64,000 nt of DNA from Leptospiraceae bacterium (GCA_024233875.1 JACKPB010000003.1:62001-126000), one strand, 5' to 3'. Shown: positions 9,111-18,895, numbered from the stretch's first letter. Program-made: numbers and translations. Notes: a model not told the origin generated them from the sequence alone.

Positions 9111-9425
9111 TCAGATTTTTGAATAGTAGAGCCTTTCTACCAGGGACCTTAAGTGGTTAGGAATCTCTTCGAGAGGGAATCTTCCCTCTGTGATTCTCCT
9201 GGCCTGATAGGGCCAATCCATCCCGGAACAGTCTCCATACATTTTCTCAATGTAGGGTTCCAGGACATTCAGATTGCGAATGAATTCTTCCTGTAATTTT
9301 TCAAGATGATAGTCTGAAGTCTCAGCGATTAGGTCTATGAGATCATATATTTCTTCCCAATCTTCAATTTTCTTCCTGTACTGAAGACCGGAGAGGAAAG
9401 CAATTTTTTCAGATATTAAATCCAT
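9111..9425 (-). CDS. Small conserved-looking hypothetical protein
   Basis: This 104-residue acidic protein has no signal peptide and no membrane segment. It has helix-forming heptads (EDWEEIYDLIDLIAETSDY, EKLQEEFIRNLNVLEPYIEKMY) and a C-terminal part rich in aromatic residues. I do not recognise the family. The frame is clean, it starts at an ATG, and it lies 57 bases downstream of the thioredoxin start on the same strand, with ispH divergent. It may be a small adaptor or regulatory protein, but nothing in the sequence shows that. Confidence 0.6.
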   Translation of the reverse strand: MDLISEKIAFLSGLQYRKKIEDWEEIYDLIDLIAETSDYHLEKLQEEFIRNLNVLEPYIEKMYGDCSGMDWPYQARRITEGRFPLEEIPNHLRSLVERLYYSKI

Positions 9426-9585
9426 ATTTTTCAGATCACAACTGGTGAATCCATTCCTTTTTAGATTTTGTCAAATAATAGAAAAGTAGATTTTTCCTGA
9501 AAATGATTTCACTCCAAATTTCCTTTCTAGAGAAAGTATTGCGGGATATAAGTTTTTCGAAACTATGGTTCAGAGGAAAAATGAA

Positions 9586-10527
9586 ATGTTAAAAACAATC
9601 TATCTTGCCAATCCCAGAGGTTTCTGTGCCGGTGTGAAGTACGCAATCTCCTTTGTTGAAACACTTCATGAAACTCATAAAGATCAACAGATCTACGTTC
9701 GAAAAGAAATTGTTCATAACAAAAGAGTAGTTTCGGACATGCAAAACAGAGGCATTCAATTTATCAATGAACTCAATGAAGCTCCGGATGGTTCCATAGT
9801 TGTTTTCAGCGCTCATGGAGTTTCTCCTGAAGTGGTAGAGTATGCAAAATCTCATGATATGAAAATTGGGGATGCCACCTGCCCTCTTGTCACAAGGGTT
9901 CACAGAAAAGCGAAGAAAATCAAAGAATCACATCAAATCATATACATAGGACACAGGGGACACGACGAAGCGATAGGAACTATGGGCGAAGCTGACATGC
10001 ATCTGGTAGAGACGGAAGATGATGTGCTCGAATTGAAGAACAAACTGGATTCTACCAAACCCATAAGTTATCTCATGCAGACAACGCTCTCGGTTTCTGA
10101 TACCAAAAAGATAGTCCAAAAAATTAAAGAAGTATTTCCCAATGTAGAAGAACCCGAAAAGGACGATATCTGTTATGCAACTACAGAACGTCAGGAAGCA
10201 GTCGCCACGATGCTGGATCATATAGATGCAATGATGGTCATAGGTTCAGAAAATAGCTCCAATTCCATGCGCCTTCTGGAATTAGCACAAAAAGAAAAGA
10301 AGCTTTCTTTTCGCGTCGCCTCTCATGAAGATCTGGACTTTGCCTATTTTGAGACCAATAAGATTGAAACCTTAGGTATCACCGCAGGAGCCTCTTCTCC
10401 CCAGGTTCTGGTAGACGAGATAATTGAAAAATTAAAGTCTTACTTTCCTAATGCAGTTGTCACTCAGTTTCCGGATTCCAGAGAAGATACGATGAAATTC
10501 AAATTACCTGGAACTCTCCTGAAATGA
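9586..10527 (+). CDS. ispH: 4-hydroxy-3-methylbut-2-enyl diphosphate reductase
   Basis: The last enzyme of the non-mevalonate isoprenoid pathway, it reduces HMBPP to IPP and DMAPP with a [4Fe-4S] cluster. The three cluster cysteines are in PRGFCAGV (residue 14), DATCPLV and DDICYATTERQ. The substrate-binding histidines are in EIVHNKRVV and SAHGVSPEV, and GSENSSNS is present. I prefer the ATG at 9586 over one at 9565, because AGAGGA sits nine bases before it and IspH proteins begin directly with this strand. That gives 313 residues, the normal length. Its 3' end overlaps the convergent gene at 10504 by 24 bases. Confidence 0.95.
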   Translation: MLKTIYLANPRGFCAGVKYAISFVETLHETHKDQQIYVRKEIVHNKRVVSDMQNRGIQFINELNEAPDGSIVVFSAHGVSPEVVEYAKSHDMKIGDATCPLVTRVHRKAKKIKESHQIIYIGHRGHDEAIGTMGEADMHLVETEDDVLELKNKLDSTKPISYLMQTTLSVSDTKKIVQKIKEVFPNVEEPEKDDICYATTERQEAVATMLDHIDAMMVIGSENSSNSMRLLELAQKEKKLSFRVASHEDLDFAYFETNKIETLGITAGASSPQVLVDEIIEKLKSYFPNAVVTQFPDSREDTMKFKLPGTLLK

Positions 10528-11007
10528 ACTTTCTTTTTTTGTGGATTTCTTAGATCTTTTCTTTTTCTCTTCGGCCTGTCTCTGACGGATTTTCTTTCTG
10601 AGAAAACGAATCTTTCTTTTGATTCTCGATATCCTTCCTTCCAATTTCCCAATTTTCTTTTCTAATTGAGAAAGTCGGACGGAAAGATCTTCTTTTTCCT
10701 TTTTTTCAACGCTCCCTGCTTCTTCGGGTTCTTGCGATTCGGGTAGTTTTTTCTTTCCTGTTAAGAATTTCTTGAGTTCTGTATTATTAGAAGAGAAAAT
10801 AACTTTGTATATTTTGGTTTTTGGAATTGTTACAGTTTCACCGTCTATGACTGCTGTTACAGATTCAGAGTCATGTCCGAGTACTTTTCCCCTTACAGTC
10901 TTTCCATTTCTTAGAATTATTGTTTCGGAAAGGATAGTACTGACAGGGAGTATTGTGAGAAATAATACAAAACCTGTACATTTGATTGCATTGAAAAAAG
11001 ACTTCAT
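10504..11007 (-). CDS. Secreted protein with small N-terminal domain and basic coiled-coil tail
   Basis: This 167-residue protein has a signal peptide (about 1-27) and a short beta-rich domain (ILRNGKTVRGKVLGHDSESV...IPKTKIYKVIF). I have seen this pattern in leptospiral secreted proteins, and a related ending is visible in the FecR lipoprotein at 48586 (IPHDDIVDVVYD). A strongly charged Lys/Arg/Glu coiled coil (about 95-165) ends in a very basic tail. The ATG follows AAGGGAAG. It is 51 bases downstream of purK on the same strand and may be its last co-transcribed gene. Function unknown; a periplasmic or envelope location is inferred. Confidence 0.7.
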   Translation of the reverse strand: MKSFFNAIKCTGFVLFLTILPVSTILSETIILRNGKTVRGKVLGHDSESVTAVIDGETVTIPKTKIYKVIFSSNNTELKKFLTGKKKLPESQEPEEAGSVEKKEKEDLSVRLSQLEKKIGKLEGRISRIKRKIRFLRKKIRQRQAEEKKKRSKKSTKKESSFQESSR

Positions 11008-11058
11008 GATTTTCTTCCCTTACCTTATCGGGAAAAAATCAAAAGACAATTAGAGATT

Positions 11059-12168
11059 TTAAAAATCAAAATTAAGTTTATCCGAATTCCCTACGATATT
11101 TATATGTCCCATTTTTCTTCCCTCTCTGATTTCATCCTTTCCGTAAAGGTGTAAATAAACATTTTCACTATTCAAATATTTTTGAAGATCTTCCTTCTGA
11201 AAAAAGTTTCCCCCGACAATATTTTTCATAGTACAGTTCTGAGTTTTCAATTTTGACAGTGGAAGAACGTCTGTCATAGCGAACAACTGCATTTCAAATT
11301 GAGAAAAATTCGCAGCATTTTGAGTGTAGTGCCCTGAATTGTGAGGTCTCGGTGCGAATTCATTGGCGAAGATCTTTCTTCCCCGGATAAAAAACTCAAA
11401 ACCGAGAACACCGGTGTAGTCTAATTTCTCTAATAAGAGTTCGGTATACCCTATTAGCTTTTTTTTCATCCCGGGTGAGATGTTGGCCGGGTGAATTGTT
11501 TGATCTAAAATATGATTTCTGTGAATATTCTCAGAAGGAGGATAAATAAAATTTTTACCTCCGATTCGCGCACCGATCACAGAAACTTCTCTATCGAAAA
11601 GAATAACTTCCTCGAGAATGTACTCTTCTGTTATACCTTCCTTTAAGTACTCTTCCAAGTCTTCAGGAGTTTCAAATTTCTTTTGACCTTTCCCATCATA
11701 TCCGAATTGGATGGTTTTCATAATGATGGGAAATCGGAGCCCCCGGAGACTAGATTTTCTGAAAGGACCCGGACCTATCGTTTTGAATTTTGTAGTAGGA
11801 ATTCCTATTTTTTGAAAATACTTTTTTTCTGTATTACGATTTTGAGAGATTCGAATCGATTCGGGGGATGGATGAATTCTGAGAGAGTACTTGTTTGCAT
11901 AAGTTTCAAGAAATCGTAAGGTCTCATCGGGTATATTTTCAAACTCAAAGCTTAAGGAGTCTATATTGTCCAGAAAGTTCCGGAGAGCTATAAAATCGGT
12001 ATAAGATCCAACAAATTCGTTGGCTCCAACCTTTCCCGCCGGAGTATTGGATTCCGGTGAGTACACTGAAACAGAATAACCTTTTTCTAGAGCTCTCTGG
12101 GTAAACATTCTACCCAATTGACCGCTTCCCATGATTCCCAATCTGGCCGGAGGTAAAAGTACTTTCAT
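11059..12168 (-). CDS. purK: N5-carboxyaminoimidazole ribonucleotide synthase
   Basis: This ATP-grasp enzyme of purine synthesis makes N5-CAIR from AIR, bicarbonate and ATP, and feeds PurE. The N-terminal motif GIMGSGQLGRM, the ATP-grasp segment FPIIMKTIQFGYDGKGQ, LEEVILFDREVSVIGAR and the C-terminal EFAPRPHNSGHYT are all characteristic. Its 369 residues are the usual length. The ATG is separated by a single base from the purE stop codon, so the two are translated together, and substrate channelling within the PurE/PurK pair is the known arrangement. Confidence 0.95.
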   Translation of the reverse strand: MKVLLPPARLGIMGSGQLGRMFTQRALEKGYSVSVYSPESNTPAGKVGANEFVGSYTDFIALRNFLDNIDSLSFEFENIPDETLRFLETYANKYSLRIHPSPESIRISQNRNTEKKYFQKIGIPTTKFKTIGPGPFRKSSLRGLRFPIIMKTIQFGYDGKGQKKFETPEDLEEYLKEGITEEYILEEVILFDREVSVIGARIGGKNFIYPPSENIHRNHILDQTIHPANISPGMKKKLIGYTELLLEKLDYTGVLGFEFFIRGRKIFANEFAPRPHNSGHYTQNAANFSQFEMQLFAMTDVLPLSKLKTQNCTMKNIVGGNFFQKEDLQKYLNSENVYLHLYGKDEIREGRKMGHINIVGNSDKLNFDF

Positions 12169-12169
12169 A

Positions 12170-12664
12170 TCAAATTAATTCTGACTCTCTGGAGAGTGCT
12201 TCTTTTTTCATATTTACTGAATAATCTTCCAATTTATTACGTATTTCTAAATTGCCAAGCGAAAGAATTCGTAGGGCAAGGAGTGCTGCATTTTTTGCAC
12301 CTGCCTCACCGATTGCCAGGGTTCCTACAGGAATCCCCCCGGGCATCTGAACAATTGAGTAAAGACTATCCAGGCCCCCGAGAGATTTGGTCTGAATGGG
12401 GACACCTAAAACGGGTAGGCTCGTCAGGGAAGCGACCATCCCGGGTAGGTGAGCTGCCCCCCCTGCTCCGGCTATGATTACCTTAATATTTCTGGAGACA
12501 GCTGATTTAGCAAACTCAACCATCAACTCGGGAGATCTATGAGCAGAGACAATTTTTTTTTCATAGGAAATATTGAACTCTTCTAAAATCTCTGCACCTT
12601 TTTTCAATGTAGGCCAATCCGAAGCGGAACCCATTATGATAGATATATCTATTTGATTACTCAT
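12170..12664 (-). CDS. purE: N5-CAIR mutase (class I PurE)
   Basis: This 164-residue enzyme converts N5-CAIR to CAIR. MGSASDWPT (11-19), VSAHRSPE with the catalytic histidine at 42, and GAGGAAHLPGMVA mark a class I PurE, which needs PurK; purK follows directly. It overlaps the 3' end of murF by 8 bases, so a cell-wall gene and purine genes share a transcript here. Start ATG is clear. Confidence 0.95.
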   Translation of the reverse strand: MSNQIDISIIMGSASDWPTLKKGAEILEEFNISYEKKIVSAHRSPELMVEFAKSAVSRNIKVIIAGAGGAAHLPGMVASLTSLPVLGVPIQTKSLGGLDSLYSIVQMPGGIPVGTLAIGEAGAKNAALLALRILSLGNLEIRNKLEDYSVNMKKEALSRESELI

Positions 12665-14075
12665 TTACAAACCCAATTTCTTTGATTGATTCAACAATTC
12701 TTTCCATCTTCATAGAACGTGATCCTTTGATAAGAACAATGTCTCCCTGTTTCAAATTTGATTTCAGAAGATCCCTAATCTTTTGAATTGAATCCTCGGA
12801 ATCTTCAAATTGAACAGCAAATTTACTTTCCCGGAAGTGCTTCATGTACGAAGTGACAATAAAATTAGAGTCCGCACCGAAACCTATCAGACCCTTCAGT
12901 CCCAATTCTGCCGCAATCTTTCCTACCTTTTTGTGATACTTTTCTGAATACGAACCCAGTTCTTTCATGTCTCCGAGAATAGCGTAACAGTCTTTGCCCG
13001 AACCAACATGGACCAGAGATTGAAGAGATGAAATCATTGAATCAGGGTTGGCATTGTATGTATCGTCCAGAAGTGTGAGTTCTTTTTCAAGAATCACATT
13101 CCTTCGATTTGTTGATTGGTAGGCCTTTAGTTTATTAGCGACTTCTTTTTTATCAAATCCCAGATCAGATACCAGATCTACCACAGCAGTCAGATTCTCC
13201 AGAATTTTGTAGACCGGAATTTTCCATTCCACTTTTTCACCGAAAACCTCAAGTATGTATCCTTCCGCAGAACGCTCTATCAATTTGATTGAGTCGGAAT
13301 CTTTCAGCTGAAACAGTTTGAAATTCAAATTCCTCTTCTTTGCATGTTTTTGAAAAATCTCTAAGTATTTTATTCCGGTGGGTAGATAGAAATTTCCACC
13401 TTTGAACATCCCTTCCATAATTTCAGATTTTGCATAGGCGATTGCCTCGAGCGAACCTAAGTTTTCTATATGGGAGGGTCCTATCCCTGTGAGTATCACA
13501 TGATGAGGTTTTGCCATACGGGTCAAACGTGAAATCTCACCGGAGTGATTCATTCCCATCTCGATAATAACAATCCGGGTTTGTTTATGAATTTTAAAAA
13601 TTGTAAATGGAACCCCAATCTCATTATTGTAATTTTTTTCTGTGATCACCAGTTCGTCAAAAGGAAGATAGGAAAGAGACATTCCCAAAATTTCCTTAGT
13701 TGTTGTCTTTCCACTTGATCCGGTTATCCCCAAAACCAGAGGTCTGTACCTCATTCTGTGGAACTCTGCTATCTTACCCAACGCACGAAGGGTATTCTTT
13801 ACAAAAATAGCTTTTTTTCTATCTTCCGGTGAGATTTTTTCCAGAATCGGGTGATTTCTTTCACATAAAAAAAGAACAGCTCCTCTCGATAGAGCGGATG
13901 GGATAAATTCATGTCCATCCCGATTTCCTAGTAAAGGAATGAAAAACCCTCCGGTATCAATTTCTTCGGAGGAAGTAGCTATATGGGTGATGGATTCTGA
14001 ATCACTGAAGCCCGCACCTACATCTGTAAAAATATTTCTTATTGTTTGGGATGAATACAGAAAACCTTCTCTCAT
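12657..14075 (-). CDS. murF: UDP-N-acetylmuramoyl-tripeptide--D-alanyl-D-alanine ligase
   Basis: This cytoplasmic Mur ligase adds D-Ala-D-Ala to the muramoyl tripeptide. The 472 residues contain the ATP-binding P-loop GITGSSGKTTTK (116-127), NYNNEIGVP, EMGMNHSGEI and DDTYNANPDS, the MurF pattern rather than MurE or MurC. The start codon overlaps the stop of the upstream lipoprotein gene as ATGA, and its own end overlaps purE. Its substrate dipeptide is made by Ddl, whose gene is also in this window at 27977. Confidence 0.95.
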   Translation of the reverse strand: MREGFLYSSQTIRNIFTDVGAGFSDSESITHIATSSEEIDTGGFFIPLLGNRDGHEFIPSALSRGAVLFLCERNHPILEKISPEDRKKAIFVKNTLRALGKIAEFHRMRYRPLVLGITGSSGKTTTKEILGMSLSYLPFDELVITEKNYNNEIGVPFTIFKIHKQTRIVIIEMGMNHSGEISRLTRMAKPHHVILTGIGPSHIENLGSLEAIAYAKSEIMEGMFKGGNFYLPTGIKYLEIFQKHAKKRNLNFKLFQLKDSDSIKLIERSAEGYILEVFGEKVEWKIPVYKILENLTAVVDLVSDLGFDKKEVANKLKAYQSTNRRNVILEKELTLLDDTYNANPDSMISSLQSLVHVGSGKDCYAILGDMKELGSYSEKYHKKVGKIAAELGLKGLIGFGADSNFIVTSYMKHFRESKFAVQFEDSEDSIQKIRDLLKSNLKQGDIVLIKGSRSMKMERIVESIKEIGFVNE

Positions 14076-15388
14076 TCCTTACAAACCTTTGGCCAAATAG
14101 AGTTTGGATCTTTTCTTCTTTCCTGATAAAATTTCTTTAGAGCATCGATTTGTGCTCTTTCAGAATCCTCGACAACTTTTCTAAATTCTGAATAGCTAAA
14201 GTTATTTTTGTACTTTATAAGAGCTTTTTCGTTATTACCTGCCTCTGCGGAAATCATATTTTTCAATTGTTCATAGGATTTCTCTAATGTATCGGGTCGG
14301 GTCTTTTTCAATAATCTATGAAATGCAGCTAGCTCGGGTGTTTTTTTCTCTATATCAAAATCGACATGGTCCATTGCCCGAAAGAGATACTTGAATCTAT
14401 AGTAAAAGCTTTCACCATGTCTAACTGCCTGAAGGTACTGTTCAAATACCGCCCCCTCTTCTTCTATGTCACGGATACCTTTCCCACTTGCATACGCAGG
14501 ATATCTTGAACTCAACTCTTTATTGAATCCATCCTCTCTCTGAATGACCCATCTTCGAATGGATTCTGATTGGATGTAGTAAGCCGGATTGTGAAGGGCT
14601 GTGTACAAAAAATAAATTCTTTTTTTGCTGGAAAAATTATTTTTCGCACTCATAGTATCTGGTAAGTCTTTTACATAATCATTCAATTTCTCTTCTGAAT
14701 CTAAATCAAGGATTTGGTTCACAGATTCTTTGTCGGGAAGATTGTAACCTCTAGGGCACATGGAAAGTATGTCTTCTTTTTTTGCAAAATGAGTCTCATC
14801 GATAGTTTTTCCGGCATTTTCCCATTCCCTCAGCAACATAAGCTGAGTGGTCTCGAGGGTATTCTTTACCCCACAATCTGTAAGTTCTTTTCCTTTAAAA
14901 TCTCTACAGGGAAGTGCGTCTATAGGATTCATCAGAAGAGCGAGTAGCATAGTTCGATCGGGATCTTTAATCAAATTTCGTAGCCATTTATTGGCTTTAT
15001 CTGAACTGTCTACAGGAACACTCATATCAATGTCTTTGAGTGCATTTTTGGTATTGATGTCATTCAGATCTCTTGCTGATCCAGTCGGAACAGCTCCATA
15101 GAGAACCACCGCACAGGAAGCGATAAGAGCTCTCGCTTTTTGCAAACGTATACTTACCTGATTGGAATCTTCAGAGTTTTCTTTTATCAGTTCTCCCTGG
15201 ACTTCCTCCCAGGACTTTCCATCCGTAACTCCCTCAATGTATCCGGCAACATCTTTAATTTTTCCATCTTTACTGCAATATTCAGGACTGACGGAATCAA
15301 TCTCAGGTAACGTTACATTCTTTACTCCGACCGAACAATTGGATAGTACTAGGATGAGAATTATTGTGAATATTTTTTTGTTAATCAT
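14072..15388 (-). CDS. Putative lipoprotein of unknown function
   Basis: This 438-residue protein opens with a lipoprotein signal (IFTIILILVLSNC, lipidated cysteine about residue 18). The rest is mostly helical and charged, with no motif I recognise. Scattered cysteines (SPEYCSKDGK, LPCRDFKGKELTDCG, LSMCPRGYN, WPKVCKE) suggest disulphides in the periplasm. It heads the murF-purE-purK cluster, coupled to murF by ATGA. The ATG has GAAAGAGA in front. A role near the cell wall would fit the neighbour but is only inference. Confidence 0.7.
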   Translation of the reverse strand: MINKKIFTIILILVLSNCSVGVKNVTLPEIDSVSPEYCSKDGKIKDVAGYIEGVTDGKSWEEVQGELIKENSEDSNQVSIRLQKARALIASCAVVLYGAVPTGSARDLNDINTKNALKDIDMSVPVDSSDKANKWLRNLIKDPDRTMLLALLMNPIDALPCRDFKGKELTDCGVKNTLETTQLMLLREWENAGKTIDETHFAKKEDILSMCPRGYNLPDKESVNQILDLDSEEKLNDYVKDLPDTMSAKNNFSSKKRIYFLYTALHNPAYYIQSESIRRWVIQREDGFNKELSSRYPAYASGKGIRDIEEEGAVFEQYLQAVRHGESFYYRFKYLFRAMDHVDFDIEKKTPELAAFHRLLKKTRPDTLEKSYEQLKNMISAEAGNNEKALIKYKNNFSYSEFRKVVEDSERAQIDALKKFYQERRKDPNSIWPKVCKE

Positions 15389-15889
15389 TATATCTCTTTC
15401 TCCATCGAAAAGATCAAATCATTGCTTTGTAACGGGTTTAAATTTAAAAAATTTAGTATTCTGAAATCTATTTCCCGTTTTTATTTTCAAATGAAAGCTA
15501 TGCTATTACATTTTCAGCCAATAAGAAACTGTAAACAAAATTCTAAAATTCAATGCATTAACTCAGGCAAACTAAACTCTTCCTTATGCTAGAAAAAGCT
15601 TTCTATTAAGAATTTTAGTGAACTCTGTAATTGAAACTTTCACAAATCTCAATCAAAAGAGTTCTGAGCCCCTGAATCATAAACCTTTAGAACTCTAACT
15701 CTAGAGAACTAATAAATTGGGAAAAGTAAATTCCTAAACTCACTCATCAGAAATCTTGCTCTCTTAATCTTTAGCATTTCATTTTACAATCTAATTATAG
15801 TGAAGAAAGATTTTTAAAAGCAAAAAGCTATCAAAAATTCGTATTTTTTTGATTGTAGATTTATTATAAATATCAATTCTGACAGGGAA
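15389..15889. other. AT-rich divergent intergenic region
   Basis: These 501 bases separate a minus-strand lipoprotein from a plus-strand signalling gene and must hold promoters for both. No open frame of note is present. I see one inverted repeat, AGAGTTCT at about 15659 with AGAACTCT at about 15691 (8-bp stem, long loop), and an AT-rich stretch TATTATAAATATC just before the ATG at 15890 that could contain a -10 element. No convincing -35 box was found. Confidence 0.4.
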
Positions 15890-17122
15890 ATGTCAATTCG
15901 AACCCCCAAAGATCCTGTATTAGTTGTAGAAGATGATGAACTTATGCATGATGTCTATAGAGACATCTTCAGTATTCACAACATTGAATTTGAGATTGCA
16001 GAAAATGGAAAAATTGCTCTCGACTTAATCAAAAGAAGAGATTTTTCCATTTTCATTACAGATTTAAATATGCCACTCATGGGCGGGCGGGAATTCATTC
16101 TCGAGCTCAAAAAAATCAAACAGGATCCACTCATTTTGGTTGAAACGGGAAACAACGATCCCGGAGTCATCATTGATATAATGAAATTGGGTGTGTTCGA
16201 CTACATCATCAAACCGTTCGATGTAGATCAATTTACCAAGGTATTGAAAAAAGGTCTGGAATTTAAGTACGCCAGAGAACAGGAACGAAACCTAAGTATC
16301 CACGCGAGTGAAAAATTACGCGGTCAAATCGAATGGTTAAACTATAAAGAAAATTTGAGGATAAAAGACAAATCACAGAGTACTCTTCGAAATCTTTCGG
16401 ATTTGAAACGATCGTTTCTGGAAGGTGCGAGCATCGGTTCTGTAATGAGTATCATTCTAGTTATCAAAGATATGATGCAGGAGACTGAAGATGGGTACTT
16501 AATTGATAAGGACATAATGAAAACTCTTTTCGATTGCAATGATATCGTAAAACATCAGTTTGATGGGATTTATGACATCACTCAAATCTTAGAAAAGAAC
16601 TTAAACATCCAGGAGATTCCCGTCAATGAGTTCATTTCCGAACTTCCCAAGATGGTCGAAAGACTTGAACCCCATCTCATCCCTAAGAATGTCACTATCA
16701 ATTTTCCTATTTTGAAATCGAACAGTAAGATTCAGGTAGATAAAGAAGCGTTCAGTCTGGCGTTTGAAGAACTCGTGATCAATGCGTACAAATACACTGT
16801 AGCCAACTCAACTATTTTCATTTTAGCTTATATATCCGATGGCTATCTGGTGATTTCTATAAAAAACGACGTCAATCAAAAGCCCTACGGTGGAATCCCC
16901 AAAGAATATGAGAAAATTGTAATAGAACCTTTCATTCGATTGCACAATAATGATGAGAAAATGTACATTGTAGAGAAATTTGGTCTGGGGCTCGGCCTTA
17001 CTGTCGTAGACAATATCATCAAAAAGCACAATGGAATATTTTTCATCCATGATATCAACGACTACACTTCTAAAACTATGAAAATTTGTGTAGTCGCTGA
17101 AATCTTTCTTCCCCTGATCTAA
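15890..17122 (+). CDS. Receiver domain fused to a histidine-kinase-like ATPase domain
   Basis: Residues 1-120 are a receiver domain with acidic pair D15/E14 region, phospho-acceptor D58 in ITDLNMP, and K108 in DYIIKPFD. After a helical linker, residues 250-405 form a GHKL ATPase: N-box ELVINAYKY with N298, and G-box EKFGLGLGLTVV at 362-373. The region where a HisKA H-box should lie (about 165-195, LKRSFLEGASIGSV) has no histidine, so autophosphorylation of the usual kind is doubtful. It could be a phosphorylation-gated ATPase or a regulator of a partner kinase. The 3' end overlaps the convergent gene at 17119 by 4 bases. Confidence 0.85.
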   Translation: MSIRTPKDPVLVVEDDELMHDVYRDIFSIHNIEFEIAENGKIALDLIKRRDFSIFITDLNMPLMGGREFILELKKIKQDPLILVETGNNDPGVIIDIMKLGVFDYIIKPFDVDQFTKVLKKGLEFKYAREQERNLSIHASEKLRGQIEWLNYKENLRIKDKSQSTLRNLSDLKRSFLEGASIGSVMSIILVIKDMMQETEDGYLIDKDIMKTLFDCNDIVKHQFDGIYDITQILEKNLNIQEIPVNEFISELPKMVERLEPHLIPKNVTINFPILKSNSKIQVDKEAFSLAFEELVINAYKYTVANSTIFILAYISDGYLVISIKNDVNQKPYGGIPKEYEKIVIEPFIRLHNNDEKMYIVEKFGLGLGLTVVDNIIKKHNGIFFIHDINDYTSKTMKICVVAEIFLPLI

Positions 17123-18798
17123 AGTTCAGTATCTAGCCATTTTTTGACTTTCACCTGATTCTTTACATTTTCTAGTAGCTCAATAGTGATGTTTGTATTC
17201 AATTCATTCAAGTCGGGATCTTTTGCAGATGCGACCAATTCATCCAGAATGTAATCAATTAGCTTTTCTAGAGTGACCTTCCCATCTTCCGAATTCGCAA
17301 TCGCAGAACTAGTTTTTTGAAGTGCAAAAAATCCCGCATACACTGTATCCCGGATGATTTTTTCACGCAGCCCCATATGGGGAATAAACTTCAAAATGCC
17401 TGTTTTGCTATTTAAAATATGGGAAATCAACTCTGTAACCAGTTCTTCTGATCGTTCTGTAGAAAGATTTCCAAGCTTCGCGATTGCTATTCGTTTGATC
17501 TGATCGCGATGAGCATTTACAGCGTTTGTAACTATTTCAATAGAAGAACCCGATTTGATCTCTTCCTGAGATTCTGTTAAGATCTGAACTGTAACCATAT
17601 CAGAAATCTCTTCCTTCACAATATTGGAGTAGTACTTAATAGTTCTACTGATAAAATCATTTCCGACAGTTGTGAATTCACTTTCCTGAAGTATGAGATA
17701 GATTGTATAGATACGAAACAACCTGAAGAATTTGAATTGAGCGAGAGGGATCAAACCCAGAACATCATACCAATGGTAGATAGGATAGAGAAACCAAGCC
17801 ATGTACTGCTTTCGCCTGATAGCAATGATCCATCTTACAATCAACTCAATTAGGAAAAAGGAAAAGAAAGGTGCATCCAAAACAAAGAAATTATTCACAT
17901 AATTTCCATCCAGATCAATGGATCTATAGTAATTCATTTCTAGGTACACCCTGATGTGTTCATCAAAGAAATTTAATTTTTCTCTGAGGCCCATATCCGG
18001 ATTTCTCCAAAACCATGAAAATGCTACTGCAGTGGAGGGGATCTTTTTTCTTGTATAGCCCTGTTTTTCTAATAATAGCCTGTACTTTTCATCCAGAGCA
18101 CCATTTGCAATTCGAAGATACTCTTCTTTGATTACCGACTGGATTCTCTTGTAATTGTGAGCCTGACCTGAATCTTTAAATGGATTTTCTTCAATCAGAT
18201 AAACCATCTGTTGATCCATTTCCTGATAGATAGAATTCAATTCTTCCAATCTACCTTCTGTGGTTCGAATACGAAAAAGAAGTTCGAAATGATTGAATTT
18301 TTTTGTTAGTGCATTGAAATCGTCCAGATTGAGATCTGATTTGATAGAATCTGAGATCTTGCGGTACAAATCCATCTGAGCTGTAATACGAACATCCCGA
18401 TTTGCTTCATTAGAAATACGCATCAAATCTTCTGAAAAAATTTCCAGATTTTTATTCGGAGTCTTTTTGGTGAGATTCTCTAAATCGGATCCAATGATTT
18501 TGGCTACGGATTCCAATTCAGAAAACAATAGATCCTGATTCTCAAATCTTTCTATCAAACTTAGTTTGTCTACATACTTTACATATGTATCCGTAGTTCG
18601 ATGAGGTTCTATACCCAAATATGGATCGTAAAGCTTGGTTATCTCTCTTTTGTATTTAAAATAAAAAGGGCGGGCCAGTAGATAAGTCAGATCAAAAATG
18701 ATTAGAAATAAATTTGTAATAACGATGAGTACGACAAATAAATCCCAAACAAGTCGAAAGCTCAGACCCTTTTCTTTAATTTTTTGAAAATTTAGCAA
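17119..18798 (-). CDS. Membrane protein with voltage-sensor-like segment
   Basis: The start is a TTG with GGGAG eight bases upstream. One membrane helix lies at 17-40, followed by a long soluble helical domain (about 45-300). A second cluster of helices resembles ion-channel S2-S4: FFLIELIVRW (E318, R322), FLYPIYHWYDVLGLIPL (D345) and FKFFRLFRIYTIYL (K356, R359, R362). No pore helix or selectivity filter follows. Instead there is a cytoplasmic helical tail of about 190 residues. I do not recognise a named family. It follows yqeK by 97 bases on the same strand and may belong to the obg transcript. A sensor role is inferred from the charge pattern only. Confidence 0.7.
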   Translation of the reverse strand: MLNFQKIKEKGLSFRLVWDLFVVLIVITNLFLIIFDLTYLLARPFYFKYKREITKLYDPYLGIEPHRTTDTYVKYVDKLSLIERFENQDLLFSELESVAKIIGSDLENLTKKTPNKNLEIFSEDLMRISNEANRDVRITAQMDLYRKISDSIKSDLNLDDFNALTKKFNHFELLFRIRTTEGRLEELNSIYQEMDQQMVYLIEENPFKDSGQAHNYKRIQSVIKEEYLRIANGALDEKYRLLLEKQGYTRKKIPSTAVAFSWFWRNPDMGLREKLNFFDEHIRVYLEMNYYRSIDLDGNYVNNFFVLDAPFFSFFLIELIVRWIIAIRRKQYMAWFLYPIYHWYDVLGLIPLAQFKFFRLFRIYTIYLILQESEFTTVGNDFISRTIKYYSNIVKEEISDMVTVQILTESQEEIKSGSSIEIVTNAVNAHRDQIKRIAIAKLGNLSTERSEELVTELISHILNSKTGILKFIPHMGLREKIIRDTVYAGFFALQKTSSAIANSEDGKVTLEKLIDYILDELVASAKDPDLNELNTNITIELLENVKNQVKVKKWLDTEL

Positions 18799-18895
18799 TT
18801 CAAATCTCCCTGAAAAACCTATGTAGATTTTCCCTATCCATACTTATTTTAAATTTTTCATATATTTCCAATAATTTTTTTCTAAAAAAAAGTCG

